The notes: generated by a model from the sequence alone, not told the origin. A stretch of DNA of 64,000 nucleotides from Paramacrobiotus metropolitanus (GCF_019649055.1 NW_026570291.1:620001-684000), one strand, 5' to 3'. Shown: positions 50,720 to 64,000, counted from the first letter of the stretch. Program-made: numbers and translations.

Positions 50720-51613
50720 ATGACTGTTGTTACGAAAGACGGTAGTAGTCCTGTACTGCTTGTTTGGATATTCGTTTTCTCTTTGTCGTATGGATCTGGT
50801 GAATTGTCTGGATTTACCAACGAAGGACCAATATGCAGTCAGCGAAGCTTGAATACAGACTATGGAAAGCAGCACGGACAACTGGAGCTGTTAGTTGACT
50901 GTGTGAGGGCATTGAGGTAAAAAAGGTTAAACAGCTGCTGCTCCCGAAGCGCCTGCTTTGTTAATGAGCAGTAATTATAACTCTGCCTTCTGGTTCTGTA
51001 GATGTCTGCTCGAATCATATCCCTCTCAAAAAATAAAATTTCTTTGCCTCTTGGCCTCGTCGATCGGTTCTAAAAATATCAGCGTAAATTACTAGTCGCG
51101 TCCCATTTCAGTTTCAACATACAAATACTTGTTGACCGAATAGCCCACCATCAACTGTCCAAGGACACTTGCCCGGCTTCAAAATTCACACCCAGGGACG
51201 GACTGCCACAGTTTGATCGGGATATACCGCCTGCAAAAACGATACGCGCGGCAGCGCCGGATGTCGCTCAACCATGGGACAAAGATCCAAGCAGCTGGGG
51301 GTACAAGATCTTCGGGTTTAAGAGCGGCGGCCATGTTTTTCAAACATTGGCGATCATTATGTTGGCTTTTATCTGGGGCTTTATAATTCTGATAGTTCTG
51401 GGTACTATTGTGTTCGTCATTTTTGGACTTGCAGGGTTGAGTTCAAATGAGGATCGGGAAAATGCGCGGGAAATCGTACAAGTTGCAGGTTTTGTCGTGT
51501 TTTTAATCTGTATTATAATCTTGATTATTAACATTATTACCAAAATATTTTCCAGTGATAAGTTGTTTTCTTCGTCCCAAGAAAACACCGATGGCGATGG
51601 GAATGTTAACTAG
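50720..51613 (+). CDS. Small secreted-start, two-pass membrane protein with DTCP motif (paralogue 2)
   Basis: Two exons, 50720-50916 and 51112-51613, joined in phase 2 give 232 residues. A hydrophobic leader (about 12-28) is followed by CSQRSLNTDYGKQHGQLELL, then NIQILVDRI and DTCP. Two long hydrophobic spans follow (FQTLAIIMLAFIWGFIILIV onward, and VAGFVVFLICIIILIINII), and the tail is Ser/Asp-rich. It shares exon layout, intron phase and motif order with 23513-24302, on the opposite strand and about 26 kb away. Unknown family. Two AATAAA signals lie in a duplicated 24-bp unit about 200 bases after the stop. Confidence 0.8.
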
Positions 51614-51806
51614 CGTGCAGACTCTGTATGTACTTTGTAGTCCCTCTGTACTATCTGTGCACTTCTAAATTCTATCTATATTTGCACATATGTGCAGTGT
51701 TCTGTCACTGCTAATAATGATTATTAATCGCTGCACGAAATTACAAGGCCCATGAAATGCTAGCCTGTTTTGTGCCGATTAATGTACTGTAATGATAAAC
51801 ATGAGA

Positions 51807-51854
51807 AAGTCTGGAATAAATTCAGCTAGAAAGTCTGGAATAAATTCAGCTAGA
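51807..51854 (+). repeat. Perfect 24-bp tandem duplication carrying AATAAA
   Basis: Units at 51807-51830 and 51831-51854 are identical, and each contains GGAATAAATT. They lie in the expected 3' UTR of the gene ending at 51613, so that gene has two potential polyadenylation signals. Confidence 0.85.
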
Positions 51855-52588
51855 GTTTCAGTTTTCTAGGGCAGTTCTTCTACTTACAGTACGTATCTGT
51901 GACTTCGTCGCCTTATAACTTTGTACGTTTCGTCTAATTAATTTCTTGTAGTGCATGAAAACAGAAAACACTAGAGTAGTGGTACTTACTAATGATGGGT
52001 AGCGTTTTTATTCCGATGGTGATTTCATAGCACCATACGGTAATATTCATCTTAAAGTGATGAACTATTATGTTAAACTCGCACAGTGAGTATACTTTTA
52101 CCGTAGGTAGTTAAGCAATTGTTTTGGTGTGTTGCCTCCAGTCTAATGTTTTTGCCTCGCTCCCGGCAAAAAAGTCTGTTCAGGCACGGAGATGTTCTTA
52201 ATGAAAGCACAGCTGTGCGATCTTCGATCGAGTAGTTCCTCTTTTGTGTGTGTTCTGAGAAGCACCCAGAAAAGCACAAACTAGAGGAAGGTTTCGGATG
52301 CGATGTATTTCAACAACAAACCCATAAAACCTCTAAAAATAATAAGGTATTCTTCTTTCGTGTTTTTGCACGTTCGTATAATTGGGTAAATGGAATTGTT
52401 CTGTTCCGCCATCTCTTCAGTTATTCATCTCTGTGCTAACTTTGCATCGTACCTGGACTATATTACTCGGGACATGTATTACTGGTTTAGTTTATGACGG
52501 AAACCGTATCAGTGTTCTACATTAATTAAGTTACAAAACCGAATTAATTGTCGGCGAAGTTTACTTATGGAATTCGAATCCGACCACA
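51855..52588. other. Intergenic, upstream of Lifeguard
   Basis: No gene is supported. It should contain the promoter and 5' UTR of the Lifeguard gene. I see no clear core element. Confidence 0.4.
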
Positions 52589-55500
52589 ATGTCGTACCAG
52601 GGTGAACATGTAGTTTACGTCGATAGACCTGATCCGACGACCAACATTGACGATGATGCCGGCAGATTCGGCGATGCAGCGATCCGCAAAGGTATAAAGT
52701 AAAGCACCCTGTTAGAATTTATATTAGGAGATTATTATAGTCACGGGAACAGAAACCGGAAGCGTCGCACACACTGGTGTTGTTCTGTTATGTTCTGTTC
52801 ATCAACGTTATACAAGATGGTTGCTTATATAGCACACGGTACATTCATGATATTAGTAAGTTACTGCACCTAAACATCTGATAAACAAGGGGATTGGTGA
52901 CCTGGGTGCACCGTACACTCATAGATCAGTTAGTAGGACAATGGTCATAGTTCACAAGTACATGACACATCATGAGTGTATATTATATTGGTAATATAAT
53001 TTCTAACACCCCCCTTCACCCAGCGCGCCATATCCACTGAAATGCACACTGGTTCCAAAGGTTCTTGATTCGGATCCTTGATATCTTCACATTGATTCTC
53101 TCACGCGTTCACGTCGGCAATGTTGCACTCGGTGTCCCACGATTCCACAGTTAGTGCAAGCCGGGCAAGTTGGACATGTTCTGGTTGTGTGTCCTTGCAT
53201 TCCGCAGTAGTTGCATTCGATGTCCATATCTTGATATGCGGATCCTGAAGTCCGTGGTCCTGGCGCTTGATCATCTCTCTCTCTTTTATTCTCTCTCTCT
53301 CTCTCTTTTAATCTCTCTCTCTCTCTCTGACTGAAACTCGGATACGCTGATCCGAAAGGTCCTTTAGGATATCCTCGGTTTTCTTCTTGGCTTTTTATCA
53401 TCTGTTCAGTTAACATCAGCTTTTCACGGAAGACGCTCATCTTCGGATCGGGGCCAGCCATCATATTCCATGATGCCACAAAGGGTCCGTATTCAACTGG
53501 CAGGCTGGACAGTGTTTTCGAAATCAGCCACTCATCGCTGGTTTTCACGGCTTTCCCACAGGCGTCGATCTTCGATGCCAATACGTGCAGCGTTGACATG
53601 AAGGTATTAACGTCGTCGTTATCCTTCCACTTCAGTCCGAAAAACTCAGTCATCGCGGTCATTAAGTCGCATCCAGTTTTCGGCTCCCTTAACTCTTTAA
53701 TCCGATCCAAAATTTCCGCTGATGTATTACAATCTCGTACCTGGTTAAAGGTGACGTCGTCGAGCGTCGCTCGCAAAATGCTCCTCGCTTTTCCGTCTCC
53801 GGATATCCATTTATTATACGCGGCATGTTTCTTCTCGTCTGCTGGATCATCTCTTGGTATCTTGTTGCTTCCATCCACAATGCTCCACACGCCTTCTCCA
53901 GTTAAGACGTCCTCCACTTCGACTCTCCATCGAGCGTAGTTCGAGCCATTGAGTACCGTGACCTTGATCTCCTTCAACGTTGCCATCTTGGCGTCCGTAA
54001 CAGTAACAGTAGTAAACCACTATACTAATAAGACACGGCAGATACAACTTCCTGCTTAGAGACAAGCAGGTCTCATAATCTGTTAGAATTTATATTAGGA
54101 GATTATTATAGTCACGGGAACAGAAACCGGAAGCGTCGCACACACTGGTGTTGTTCTGTTATGTTCTGTTCATCAACGTTATACAAGATGGTTGCTTATA
54201 TAGCACACGGTACATTCATGATATTAGTAAGTTACTGCACCTAAACATCTGATAAACAAGGGGATTGGTGACCTGGGTGCACCGTACACTCATAGATCAG
54301 TTAGTAGGACAATGGTCATAGTTCACAAGTACATGACACATCATGAGTGTATATTATATTGGTAATATAATTTCTAACACACCCAGTTGCGAGTCTGTAA
54401 ATGCCAGTGCTTTAAATTCACATCTCCGTTAACTTGGTTTCGCAATTAAAAAAGACAGGTAACGCAACGGAAACTGTAGCACCCGGTTCGCCAGGTAGCA
54501 CTTTTTTGACGTGCGTTGTGCAGACCCGAGACGTGACGGCGACAGTATGTTTAAGTAGAGTTATCGCGCAATGTTTGACGTTAATTGGTACGTCTGGAGT
54601 ACGTAGACTACGTAAATTTACAACGAAATTGTTACAATTAAAACGCATCCGTCCTGGCTCCGTATTTTGACGGTGCTCGGCACATCTAATCCATGAAGGC
54701 CTTTTTACGAAATCGAACCGGGGCATACTGTAGTCTGTAGCCATACATAAATTTTCACTGCAGTATTCAAAAACTCATTTAATTTATCAAACTGCGGTAC
54801 TCGTACATAATTAAAGAAAAACTGTACAGCAATTCTGTCCCACGTATTGTGTGTAAGAATTTATTTAGTGCACTTACAAGTTTGCAAAGCACATTATAGC
54901 CGCAAGTAATTAATGTGAAGTTTAGGTTTTCTTAAAGTCTAAAAGATCTTTTAAAACGTGAACTTAATTAACTGATGTCTATTGCATACCACACTGCTTG
55001 GCAAATAATCTTTTGCACGGTTTTCCAGGATTTATCCGGAAGGTATTCGGAATTCTTGTAGTGCAGCTAATAGTGACCATGCTGATTATTGCGATGTTTA
55101 TTTACGTGTAAGTTGTCGCAACTATAAAAGTCTTGTTTATTAATACTTAATAATTCTAAAATTCAAAGCTATAATCCCTTACAGTGATGAAGTAAGATTG
55201 TACGCGAGCACGCACATTTGGATGGTATGGACTGCCCTGTAAGTACGTCACCTTTCGACTCTACTGCATACTCACAGAAGATTTTATTTAATAAATAAAT
55301 AGTTAGTTAGCAAATAATAAATGTAATAAATAAATAAAATAAATAAATAGTTACCATTTTGTTTAGCAAACAAGTTTATGTGAATATTATTGCTTTATAG
55401 CTGCCAACATAAAAAGTCAACACAGTTTAAGTTTTTTTAGGTTGTTGACTTTGATGATGTTAATTGTACTGGCCTGTGCTGACGACATACGGAGAAGGAC

Positions 55501-56918
55501 ACCTTGGAATTTTATCCTTCTTGGATTATTTGTAAGTATGAAAGTATGACCGGTGAAACTAACAATTTCGAATAACAGCCGCTTGGATAGAAACGTTTGT
55601 GTTAGACATGTATTAGTTATTTTATTGTGTATGTATTTATTAAACATCTGCTGTATGCATGTACTGTACCTGTCAGTCTCTCACCGAGCTCATCCGCAAA
55701 ATATTTTGCAAAAAATGACGAATGGTTGATTAAATAGCGTTTTTGGCAAATTGTAGACATTATTTGAAGGCTGGATGCTGGGATGTTTTGCTAGGTCAGA
55801 AATGCTTTTGAACAAACTTGGTTTTGCTGAAGTTAAAATGTACAACAGCGCTAGCTTAATAAAAAAATTTCCTGCAGCGTGTTTAGCAGCAACGAAGTCC
55901 TTCTAGCGGTGGGGATTGTGACTATTGTGGTGATAGCTTTGACCATCTTCGCTCTGCAAACGAAATGGGACTTCACGACTCTGGGCGGTATGCTGGTGGT
56001 ATTCGTCATGGTGCTGTTGCTGTTCGGCATCATAGCTATTTTCGTCCAAAGTAACATTCTCAACATCGTTTACGCGTCCCTGGCAGCCTTGATTTTTGGA
56101 TTCGTAAGTTTATAACACATAATAATTGTTTTTTTGTATTCCGCCTAAAAAATCGTGCAGCCCGAATGCGACACAAATTCCGCGTACGCCTTGTTATATA
56201 CAACTCAAAAGTTGTTGTCTATAACTCAATTTTGTTATATGTAACTCAATTTTTGAACGTATTTTTGTGAGCGATGCTCGTCTCTGTACTAATTATAGGT
56301 ATTTTTGTGAGCGATGCTCGTCTCTGTACTTATTGCAAATAAAATGCAATAACTCAAAAGTCGAATTTAATTTTTTGAAACTACGATGAATAAAAATATT
56401 TCTTAATAAAACTATATGCGTACATACGTACATATACGTATCCGTACATGATGGTTGATCCTTAATTTGTTAATTTTGTTTGTAGTACTTGGTCTTCGAT
56501 ATACAACTCATGCTTGGCGGGAAACATAAATATTCCATATCACCAGAGGAATACATCTTCGCCGCTCTTAGCCTTTATATCGACAGTAAGTATACACGAA
56601 AAGGTCAAACTGTAGCCTGCACTCCCATAATTCTGCACGCGTATGGCTGGAGTCTGGACAATAAGGGCCGTAAAAGTATTGAGCACTCTATCTCTTCATT
56701 TTGTATGTTTTGTAGTACCCTGTACGCATAATGTTTTAACAGTTCAAATCAATGACGTGTGGGTCTGCAGATTATTAGCTGCGATCATGAGTATTGTAAA
56801 CTGGTAATGCGAACGGCGTAAATACTGGACACGCGTGCGTTACATTAACTGTTCAATTGCAGTTGTCCTCCTATTCATGGAAATTTTATTCCTTATTGGA
56901 AGCGTTGGGAGAAGATAG
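52589..56918 (+). CDS. Lifeguard / TMBIM family protein (Bax-inhibitor-1 superfamily)
   Basis: Eight exons: 52589-52691, 55029-55107, 55185-55238, 55441-55531, 55757-55794, 55878-56103, 56486-56585, 56863-56918. They total exactly 249 codons in consistent phase, giving 248 residues. Family marks: GFIRKVFGILVVQLIVT at the first membrane span, VFSSNEVLLAVGIV, ALQTKWDFT, NIVYASLAALIFGFYLVFDI, and the C-terminal part SPEEYIFAALSLYIDIVLLF. Seven membrane spans fit. TMBIM proteins act in the Golgi, ER or plasma membrane as pH-sensitive calcium-leak channels and anti-apoptotic factors; the Asp in YLVFDIQ and the C-terminal Asp belong to the conserved pore di-aspartyl site. The N-terminal cytosolic part is short compared with the Pro-rich GRINA form. 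Intron 1 contains a recently inserted LTR element. Confidence 0.92.
52705..52709. other. Target-site duplication, left copy (CACCC)
   Basis: CACCC precedes the left LTR directly and is repeated at 54380-54384 after the right LTR. Confidence 0.9.
52710..53008 (-). repeat. 3' LTR (relative to gag)
   Basis: 299 bp, TG...CA termini with short inverted ends TGTTAGAA/TTCTAACA. Identical by eye to 54081-54379. Confidence 0.95.
53009..53021 (-). promoter_or_regulatory. Polypurine tract
   Basis: Reads GGGTGAAGGGGGG on the minus strand, directly before the 3' LTR, as needed for plus-strand priming. Confidence 0.85.
53087..53986 (-). CDS. gag: Copia-type Gag polyprotein with two CCHC zinc knuckles
   Basis: An intact 299-residue frame. 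The N-terminus (LNGSNYARWRVEVEDVL) is the start typical of Ty1/Copia capsid proteins. The middle part matches the helical capsid region (WISGDGKARSILRATLDD; TLSSLPVEYGPFVASW). A charged Arg/Glu stretch encoded by a CT-rich repeat follows. The C-terminus has two C-x2-C-x4-H-x4-C knuckles (CNYCGMQGHTTRTC and CTNCGIVGHRVQHC) for RNA packaging. The frame ends at a stop 78 bases from the 3' LTR, leaving no room for pol. Confidence 0.92.
   Translation of the reverse strand: MATLKEIKVTVLNGSNYARWRVEVEDVLTGEGVWSIVDGSNKIPRDDPADEKKHAAYNKWISGDGKARSILRATLDDVTFNQVRDCNTSAEILDRIKELREPKTGCDLMTAMTEFFGLKWKDNDDVNTFMSTLHVLASKIDACGKAVKTSDEWLISKTLSSLPVEYGPFVASWNMMAGPDPKMSVFREKLMLTEQMIKSQEENRGYPKGPFGSAYPSFSQRERERLKERERENKRERDDQAPGPRTSGSAYQDMDIECNYCGMQGHTTRTCPTCPACTNCGIVGHRVQHCRRERVRESM
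53275..53332. repeat. CT microsatellite inside gag
   Basis: CTCTCT runs interrupted by TTTTA encode the RERERLKERERENKRERD stretch of Gag on the minus strand. They are prone to length change. Confidence 0.85.
54066..54080 (-). promoter_or_regulatory. Primer-binding site, internal tRNA-Met type
   Basis: Directly next to the 5' LTR. The plus strand reads GCAGGTCTCATAATC, which resembles the anticodon stem-loop of a Met tRNA (CAU anticodon in TCTCATAATC). Priming by an internal half-tRNA is characteristic of Copia/Ty1-type elements. The tRNA match is from memory. Confidence 0.7.
54081..54379 (-). repeat. 5' LTR (relative to gag)
   Basis: 299 bp, identical by eye to the LTR at 52710-53008. It is followed by the second CACCC at 54380-54384. 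Confidence 0.95.
54385..55028. other. Remainder of Lifeguard intron 1
   Basis: AT-rich, with no gene or second element recognised. It ends in a TTTTCCAG acceptor. Confidence 0.6.
56259..56330. repeat. 32-bp direct repeat, two copies
   Basis: Identical 32-base units at 56259-56290 and 56299-56330, in intron 6 of the Lifeguard gene. Confidence 0.9.
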
Positions 56919-58162
56919 AACTTCAAGAATCAGAGCGCATTGGCAGTTGCAGCTAAACAACAATTAAGGCAAAAGCGTAAACTCTTTGCCAATATCGCTG
57001 CAGCATTGGTTATCAGATATTTCATCATACGCGTTGATTAAATTCTTGCAGACTTATGAATTTAGCCTAATTAACATTATTATGTATGTCATTATAGATG
57101 TATATAGTATACAGTAGGCCAATGTATCTTAAATATTGTTAATTGTAACCGGCACCGTACAAATTCCATACTTTACAAAACAAACCCGTCGACCGTCGTA
57201 CTCGTGCGGCCACAGATATCAACAGGTCGACACCGGTTTAACTGAAAGTGTAAAAAAAAATTGTAATAAAAATTGCAATCGTACAATGTACACTAACTGC
57301 GCGATTCTTTAAAAAAAAATAAGAACCGCATCGTAAGAATAAATCCTTTGCATATTGCGTAAATGGTACTTCGAAAGTGGAACTATCACTTCTTCTTTGT
57401 ATCTTATTCTTATATCGTCTGCAGTCACATGTCGACGTACGGTATGTCGGATCACACAAGCACCATGGTGGTGGGGATAGCCAACTTGACATATTTTTTA
57501 TCAACGATATTTCGGCCACCTGTATTTTAATCAAGTACAAGCTTAGTAATAATCGAACGGGAGAAAGTCAGTTTTTTCAACGTTTAAATCTCCAGTCTCC
57601 AGAGTGTTTCGGCAATCTTGTGAACGGGTGATCAGGCGAACGCAAGGCGTTGCCGTTCGTTGAACATACTGAATAAAGTTAGTTTATTATTATGCTTTAT
57701 AATAATAATAAATTAGGCACGTATGTACTTGTATGTCTTCTAAAATTTATAGTGCTTGTACGAGTACTAAAAGAAATGTAAACATTTGCCGCTTTCTTGC
57801 AATATTTTATTGTGTACCATTTGGAAGCATCGCCCGAGGGCGGTGATCACGGTAACAGTCGAACAGATGCGAGTTTCTGTAAAGCGCCAGTTTTAGAAAT
57901 TTTCAGTTGGTTTTTAAACAGCCAGGTTTTTTTAGTTTGTTACTGTAATCATTAATGATAGTTATTAGTTAACAGTTTGTTTATTTATAGTTTATTTCGT
58001 TCTTTCATCCGTCGTTCGTTTACTCTAAATGGTTTTACTCCGTTTGAGTTAGTTCGAGATTCAAGGGACGTACTGCACGCGTATATTGCCTATTCAGTGG
58101 AAGAACTCTCAGTTAGGAAGATACATCTTATCACGGATCCTTAGCAAGACGTCAATGAAACG
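56919..58162. other. No supported gene
   Basis: Spacer between Lifeguard and IMMP1. It contains short frames only and must include the 3' UTR of the former and the promoter of the latter. Confidence 0.45.
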
Positions 58163-60001
58163 ATGAGAAAACTCATCCATCTTTTCTCCACCCCGCACCG
58201 CATTCCCTTATTGAGTGCTGGCATCAGTGTGCCGTCTCCGTTTGCTTCTGTCCTACGGAAAGCTGGTCGATGGTCCGTGAAGCTCTTCAAATGGACCTGC
58301 ATCATCTACTGCATCAACACGTACTGTGTGGATGGATATATGGTACAGTAATCGCTGCTGGTGCATCGTAGCCATTCAGAAATGGAAAATCTGACGTTGA
58401 TAAAGTCCAGTCTGTGTGCATATGTCACTGATGACTGATATGTGTATATATGTTACTGGGATTTCGTGTAACTGACAGCCTGTTAAATTTAATTTATCTG
58501 GAAAGAAAATATAGCAAAGTTGTTGGATGTGCCTTGCAGTGTATTGGAGAATCCATGGAGCCCACGATTTATTCTCATGACATCGTCCTTACGGAGCATT
58601 TCACACAGCTCTTCGGGCACTTGCGAAGGTACGGATGACAGGACGTTCTACAGAATAAAATACAGCTCAAAACTGCCTGTTAATAACAAATACTTTTATT
58701 CACAATTTTCAACTGTGCATTACTGCCTTTATCCAATAATTTATTATTGATGTTTGAATTTTTTATGGCATGATAATGTTCATCAGTTAATCCAAGATTT
58801 TTAGTGACTGCACAATTTTGTGGGAGCCGTGCTTTGGCAAGAAATTACTCGGGTATTAATTCGCAGTTTCATTTTTGTTTTCCGATTTTTTTGCGGGTTG
58901 ATTTTTTATTTTCTAATTTTTCTGATTTTTTTGCTATATTTGTTTACTATTTCGCGCACTGTGATTTTGTTATTGGTGCGTCATTGTTTTTAAAAAAGTA
59001 AACAGTATGCGGCTTTGTATTTCGGGTTTCACGGTTAATTTGAACGCGCATTTCCGTCTGCAGGGGTGATGCGGTGATTGCCCGGTCTCCCGTGGATCCA
59101 CGACCATCGTGTGCAAGCGGATCCTCGCTAAACACGGAGATCTCGTGTACGATGAGCATTATCAACCGGTCAAAGTAAGTGCTGTAATACCGGGCTATTA
59201 CCGGCTGGAAATCGGATGTGGAATTTTTATTGTTCGTATTGAGTCGTGAAGTCTTTCCAAACTTTGTGCCGTATGCATCGTCTTGGCCTAATTCCTGCAT
59301 CTGTGATCGGGAATCGGGATGCATTTTCGTTCACACGTTATGTGCGTTTGCAGGTGCCTCGTGGACATGTTTGGTTGGAAGGCGATAAACCTTCCGATAG
59401 TCTCGATTCTCGTCATTACGGTGGGTATTCGTGATTATGTTTTATACAGTACAATGAGCACATTCATTGTCGACTTCTCATTTATTTACCACTGTGTCAC
59501 CACAATTAATGCGTTCTAATTTGTAGGACCTGTCCCGGAAGGCTTGATTTTGTCCAAAATTTTCTTACGGGTATGGAAAGAAAACACCACGTAGTACATT
59601 ATTTGCATTTGTAATTCTTACTCGTATATCGATAGTATTCCGATATGCTGATTGTATTATTAAACACGCTACTTTCCGGCTGTGATGCTTTCTCATAAGG
59701 CCTTTTGAGAATCCCTTATGATAAGGGATTTCCGGATTTAGGACAGTAACAATATACAGAATTCGTAACGTGATGGATAATAATACGAGTAAATTTTATG
59801 CCGTATTGTAGCATTTTATGTTATTTTGTAGTCTGCCTGATTTTACTGAGGATTGTTTTGCGTGCTCTTCAGATTTGGCCGTTGTATCGGTTTGGTCGTT
59901 TAAAGCGTTATCAGAGGAAGGCTTTAGACGGCGAGGATTTCGAGGCGGATGATTATTTTGTGCCAGAAAAGGCTCGATTTGGTGATACTATCCGATTTTG
60001 A
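58163..60001 (+). CDS. IMMP1L: Mitochondrial inner membrane protease subunit 1 (IMMP1), with one frameshift
   Basis: Six exons: 58163-58342, 58540-58628, 59064-59174, 59354-59420, 59527-59570, 59873-60001. The sum is one base short of 207 codons. IMMP1 is a signal-peptidase-type Ser/Lys protease that trims presequences of proteins sorted to the intermembrane space. Visible: an N-terminal membrane region (VKLFKWTCIIYCINTY), CIGESMEPTI with catalytic Ser at about residue 65, GDAVIARSPVDP, then in the shifted frame TIVCKRILAKHGD with the catalytic Lys, PRGHVWLEGD, DSRHYGPVPEGLI and IFLRIWPLYRFG. The break is near 59099, where a GATCC(C)ACG context looks like a lost C. The protein is conserved on both sides, so an assembly deletion is more likely than inactivation. 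The C-terminal tail is longer and more charged than I expect. Confidence 0.85.
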
Positions 60002-60672
60002 CGATAAATCGTCTTTCTTTTATTGTAAATTTGTAAATAACCGTTTTGTCCGTTTTGTTTCATGTTGCACTGCGTTTTGTAGCGGTAGCCCGATAGCATC
60101 TAGTTTACTTGTCTTTTGCACGAGTTTTTTGTACATATTCAGAAAAAGGTAAACCGGGTAAAACAGAAGACTGAAAATGAATTAGGCAAAAGTTTTTCCT
60201 TATGGAATTACGACAAATTAAAATTCCTCGAATTCGACTTGCGGCTGCATCAGATCGTTCCAGTGATTTTATTACCTCATTAATAAAATTGATACAATCG
60301 GGTTCGGCAGAATTATGCAGTACATACTCCTTTTTTTCTTTGCTGTAAGTTGCCAGCACCAAGCATTTGCATTGCTCAAGTAATATTACACAGCCAAATA
60401 ATTACACTAAATACACGCCATTGCAATCAAACGTAAAATTAATATAAACAAATTATTATATCGTACACACGCAGCACATCAGTTAGGTCAGTGCCATAAT
60501 AAGTTAAAGCTTTGTAAAACACTTGAAAGAAAAAGAGAATCAAGTTAATACCACAACATGCACCGGAGTTTTTTGGTAAAAGAACGAGTAAAACGCAACA
60601 CCCCATCTTCCCAGTCCCCCATTACATCACACTGTCATCCGCCGACAGCGCGCGTCCTGCCCCTTCCCTCCA
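60002..60672. other. Convergent intergenic region between IMMP1 and PHTF
   Basis: It holds the 3' ends of two genes that point towards each other. A weak minus-strand frame at 60105-60362 is not recognised. Confidence 0.5.
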
Positions 60673-63238
<2,566 letters not shown>

Positions 63239-64000
63239 CTTGGAAAATGTCGAGCCTACAATGATTTAATGAGGTTGTAATTTTTCCGATCGTTGTATAA
63301 GTGATTTTACTGTCTAATAAGAAAACCAACATCCAGTAATTTCCTCCGCTCCCGATGGACTCAACTATTTGAGACTATTAGTGAAGCTGAAGCATAAACT
63401 GGTTTTTTGGTCACCCCGCTGCGAGAACACACATACTGTACAGTGGTACACTATCTGCGATGATAAATTCAAATATTTGGATGGGAAAATTTGTGTTACA
63501 AACTTGACTGTACACAAAACTGGAAACCTGCTTCGCCGAGTAACTTTTTAAAAAAGTAAAAAGAAATCAGAAAATTGTGAAAATACTTTTTTTCGTGAAA
63601 TTTATGAAGTGCCAAAATAAATCTTCAGTATTGGTCAATAATGCGGCAAGAATGGCAGTTAGGAAACTCATTTCTTTTTCAAAACCATCATTTTTTCAAA
63701 TATGGGGAAATGATTTTGTCGGTCGAAACTAAAAAAACATTCGCCAAAAACCGCAGCAAATGCCACCACCGGAAGGCGGATCGATGTCGAATGTTAGAAA
63801 AGTCAAGCTCAAGGTCGTTGTACATTAGATGCATTTTCTGCGACGAGCCAGCGCGCGCGCTGTGTGAAATCGATGAGCTAAAAGCAGCCTATCTCAGCCG
63901 GAGTGAGAGGGAGAAAAATCTATGTTTCAACCTGACATTCAACACCATAATCCTTTCAATCGTCAACTTGAGTATCAACGGCACTACATCACGCAAATAT
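63239..64000. other. PHTF intron or upstream sequence
   Basis: I see no exon I can support. The missing PHTF N-terminal exon is either here and unrecognised or outside the window. Confidence 0.4.

Larger units (their letters stand above)
52710..54379 (-). mobile_element. Copia-type LTR retrotransposon with gag only (non-autonomous, TR-GAG-like)
   Basis: 1670 bp, bounded by two 299-bp direct LTRs that start TGTTAG and end TAACA and look identical by eye. It is flanked by a CACCC target duplication, 13 bases into intron 1 of the Lifeguard gene and in antisense orientation. The interior holds one gag frame, a purine tract and a primer-binding site, but no protease, integrase or reverse transcriptase. 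It must therefore use enzymes from an autonomous relative. Identical LTRs indicate a very recent insertion. Confidence 0.93.

Overview
The window looks like nuclear DNA from a small-genome invertebrate, most likely a tardigrade. Evidence: multi-exon genes with GT-AG introns, animal gene families (receptor guanylate cyclase, receptor tyrosine kinase, PHTF, Lifeguard/TMBIM, IMMP1), and Tudor-like/F-box-like proteins that I remember, unverified, as a tardigrade-expanded family. The species is not determined.

Layout. 1-16.6 kb is gene-poor: one exon-sized piece of a SCOT-type CoA transferase (1357-1958), an intact Tudor-like reading frame (10263-11129, minus) with a decayed copy (5430-6296), and an F-box-like terminal exon (7293-7962). 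16.6-30.8 kb holds the most striking genes: two tandem, minus-strand, 8-exon receptor guanylate cyclases whose extracellular part is a PstS-type phosphate-binding protein. Each has a second upstream signal-peptide exon (22162-22272 and 30712-30818). A small two-pass membrane protein lies between them (23513-24302) and its paralogue lies at 50720-51613. 35.6-39.5 kb is a complete 9-exon arylsulfatase. 39.9-43.1 kb holds two copies of a second Tudor-like/F-box-like gene, both broken. 44.8-49.8 kb is an 8-exon receptor tyrosine kinase whose extracellular domain is a GH16 (laminarinase / beta-glucan-recognition) fold without the catalytic acidic motif. 52.6-56.9 kb is a Lifeguard gene whose first intron carries a Copia-type element with two apparently identical 299-bp LTRs, a gag gene and no pol. 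58.2-60.0 kb is IMMP1 (inner-membrane protease), and 60.7-63.2 kb is the C-terminal part of a PHTF gene on the minus strand.

Biological theme. Two unrelated receptors join a microbial-looking ligand-binding fold to an animal signalling engine: PstS-like domain to cGMP synthesis, and inactive GH16 domain to tyrosine phosphorylation. The PstS-like domains keep the residues that contact phosphate in bacterial PstS, so a phosphate- or oxyanion-sensing cGMP pathway is a testable idea.

Caution. Several otherwise well-conserved genes contain lone single-base frameshifts (SCOT piece, both cyclases, one extra first exon, IMMP1, PHTF, the 41-kb gene). In the best-modelled genes, adding or skipping one base makes the exon lengths sum to whole codons, which points to uncorrected assembly indels rather than parallel pseudogenisation.
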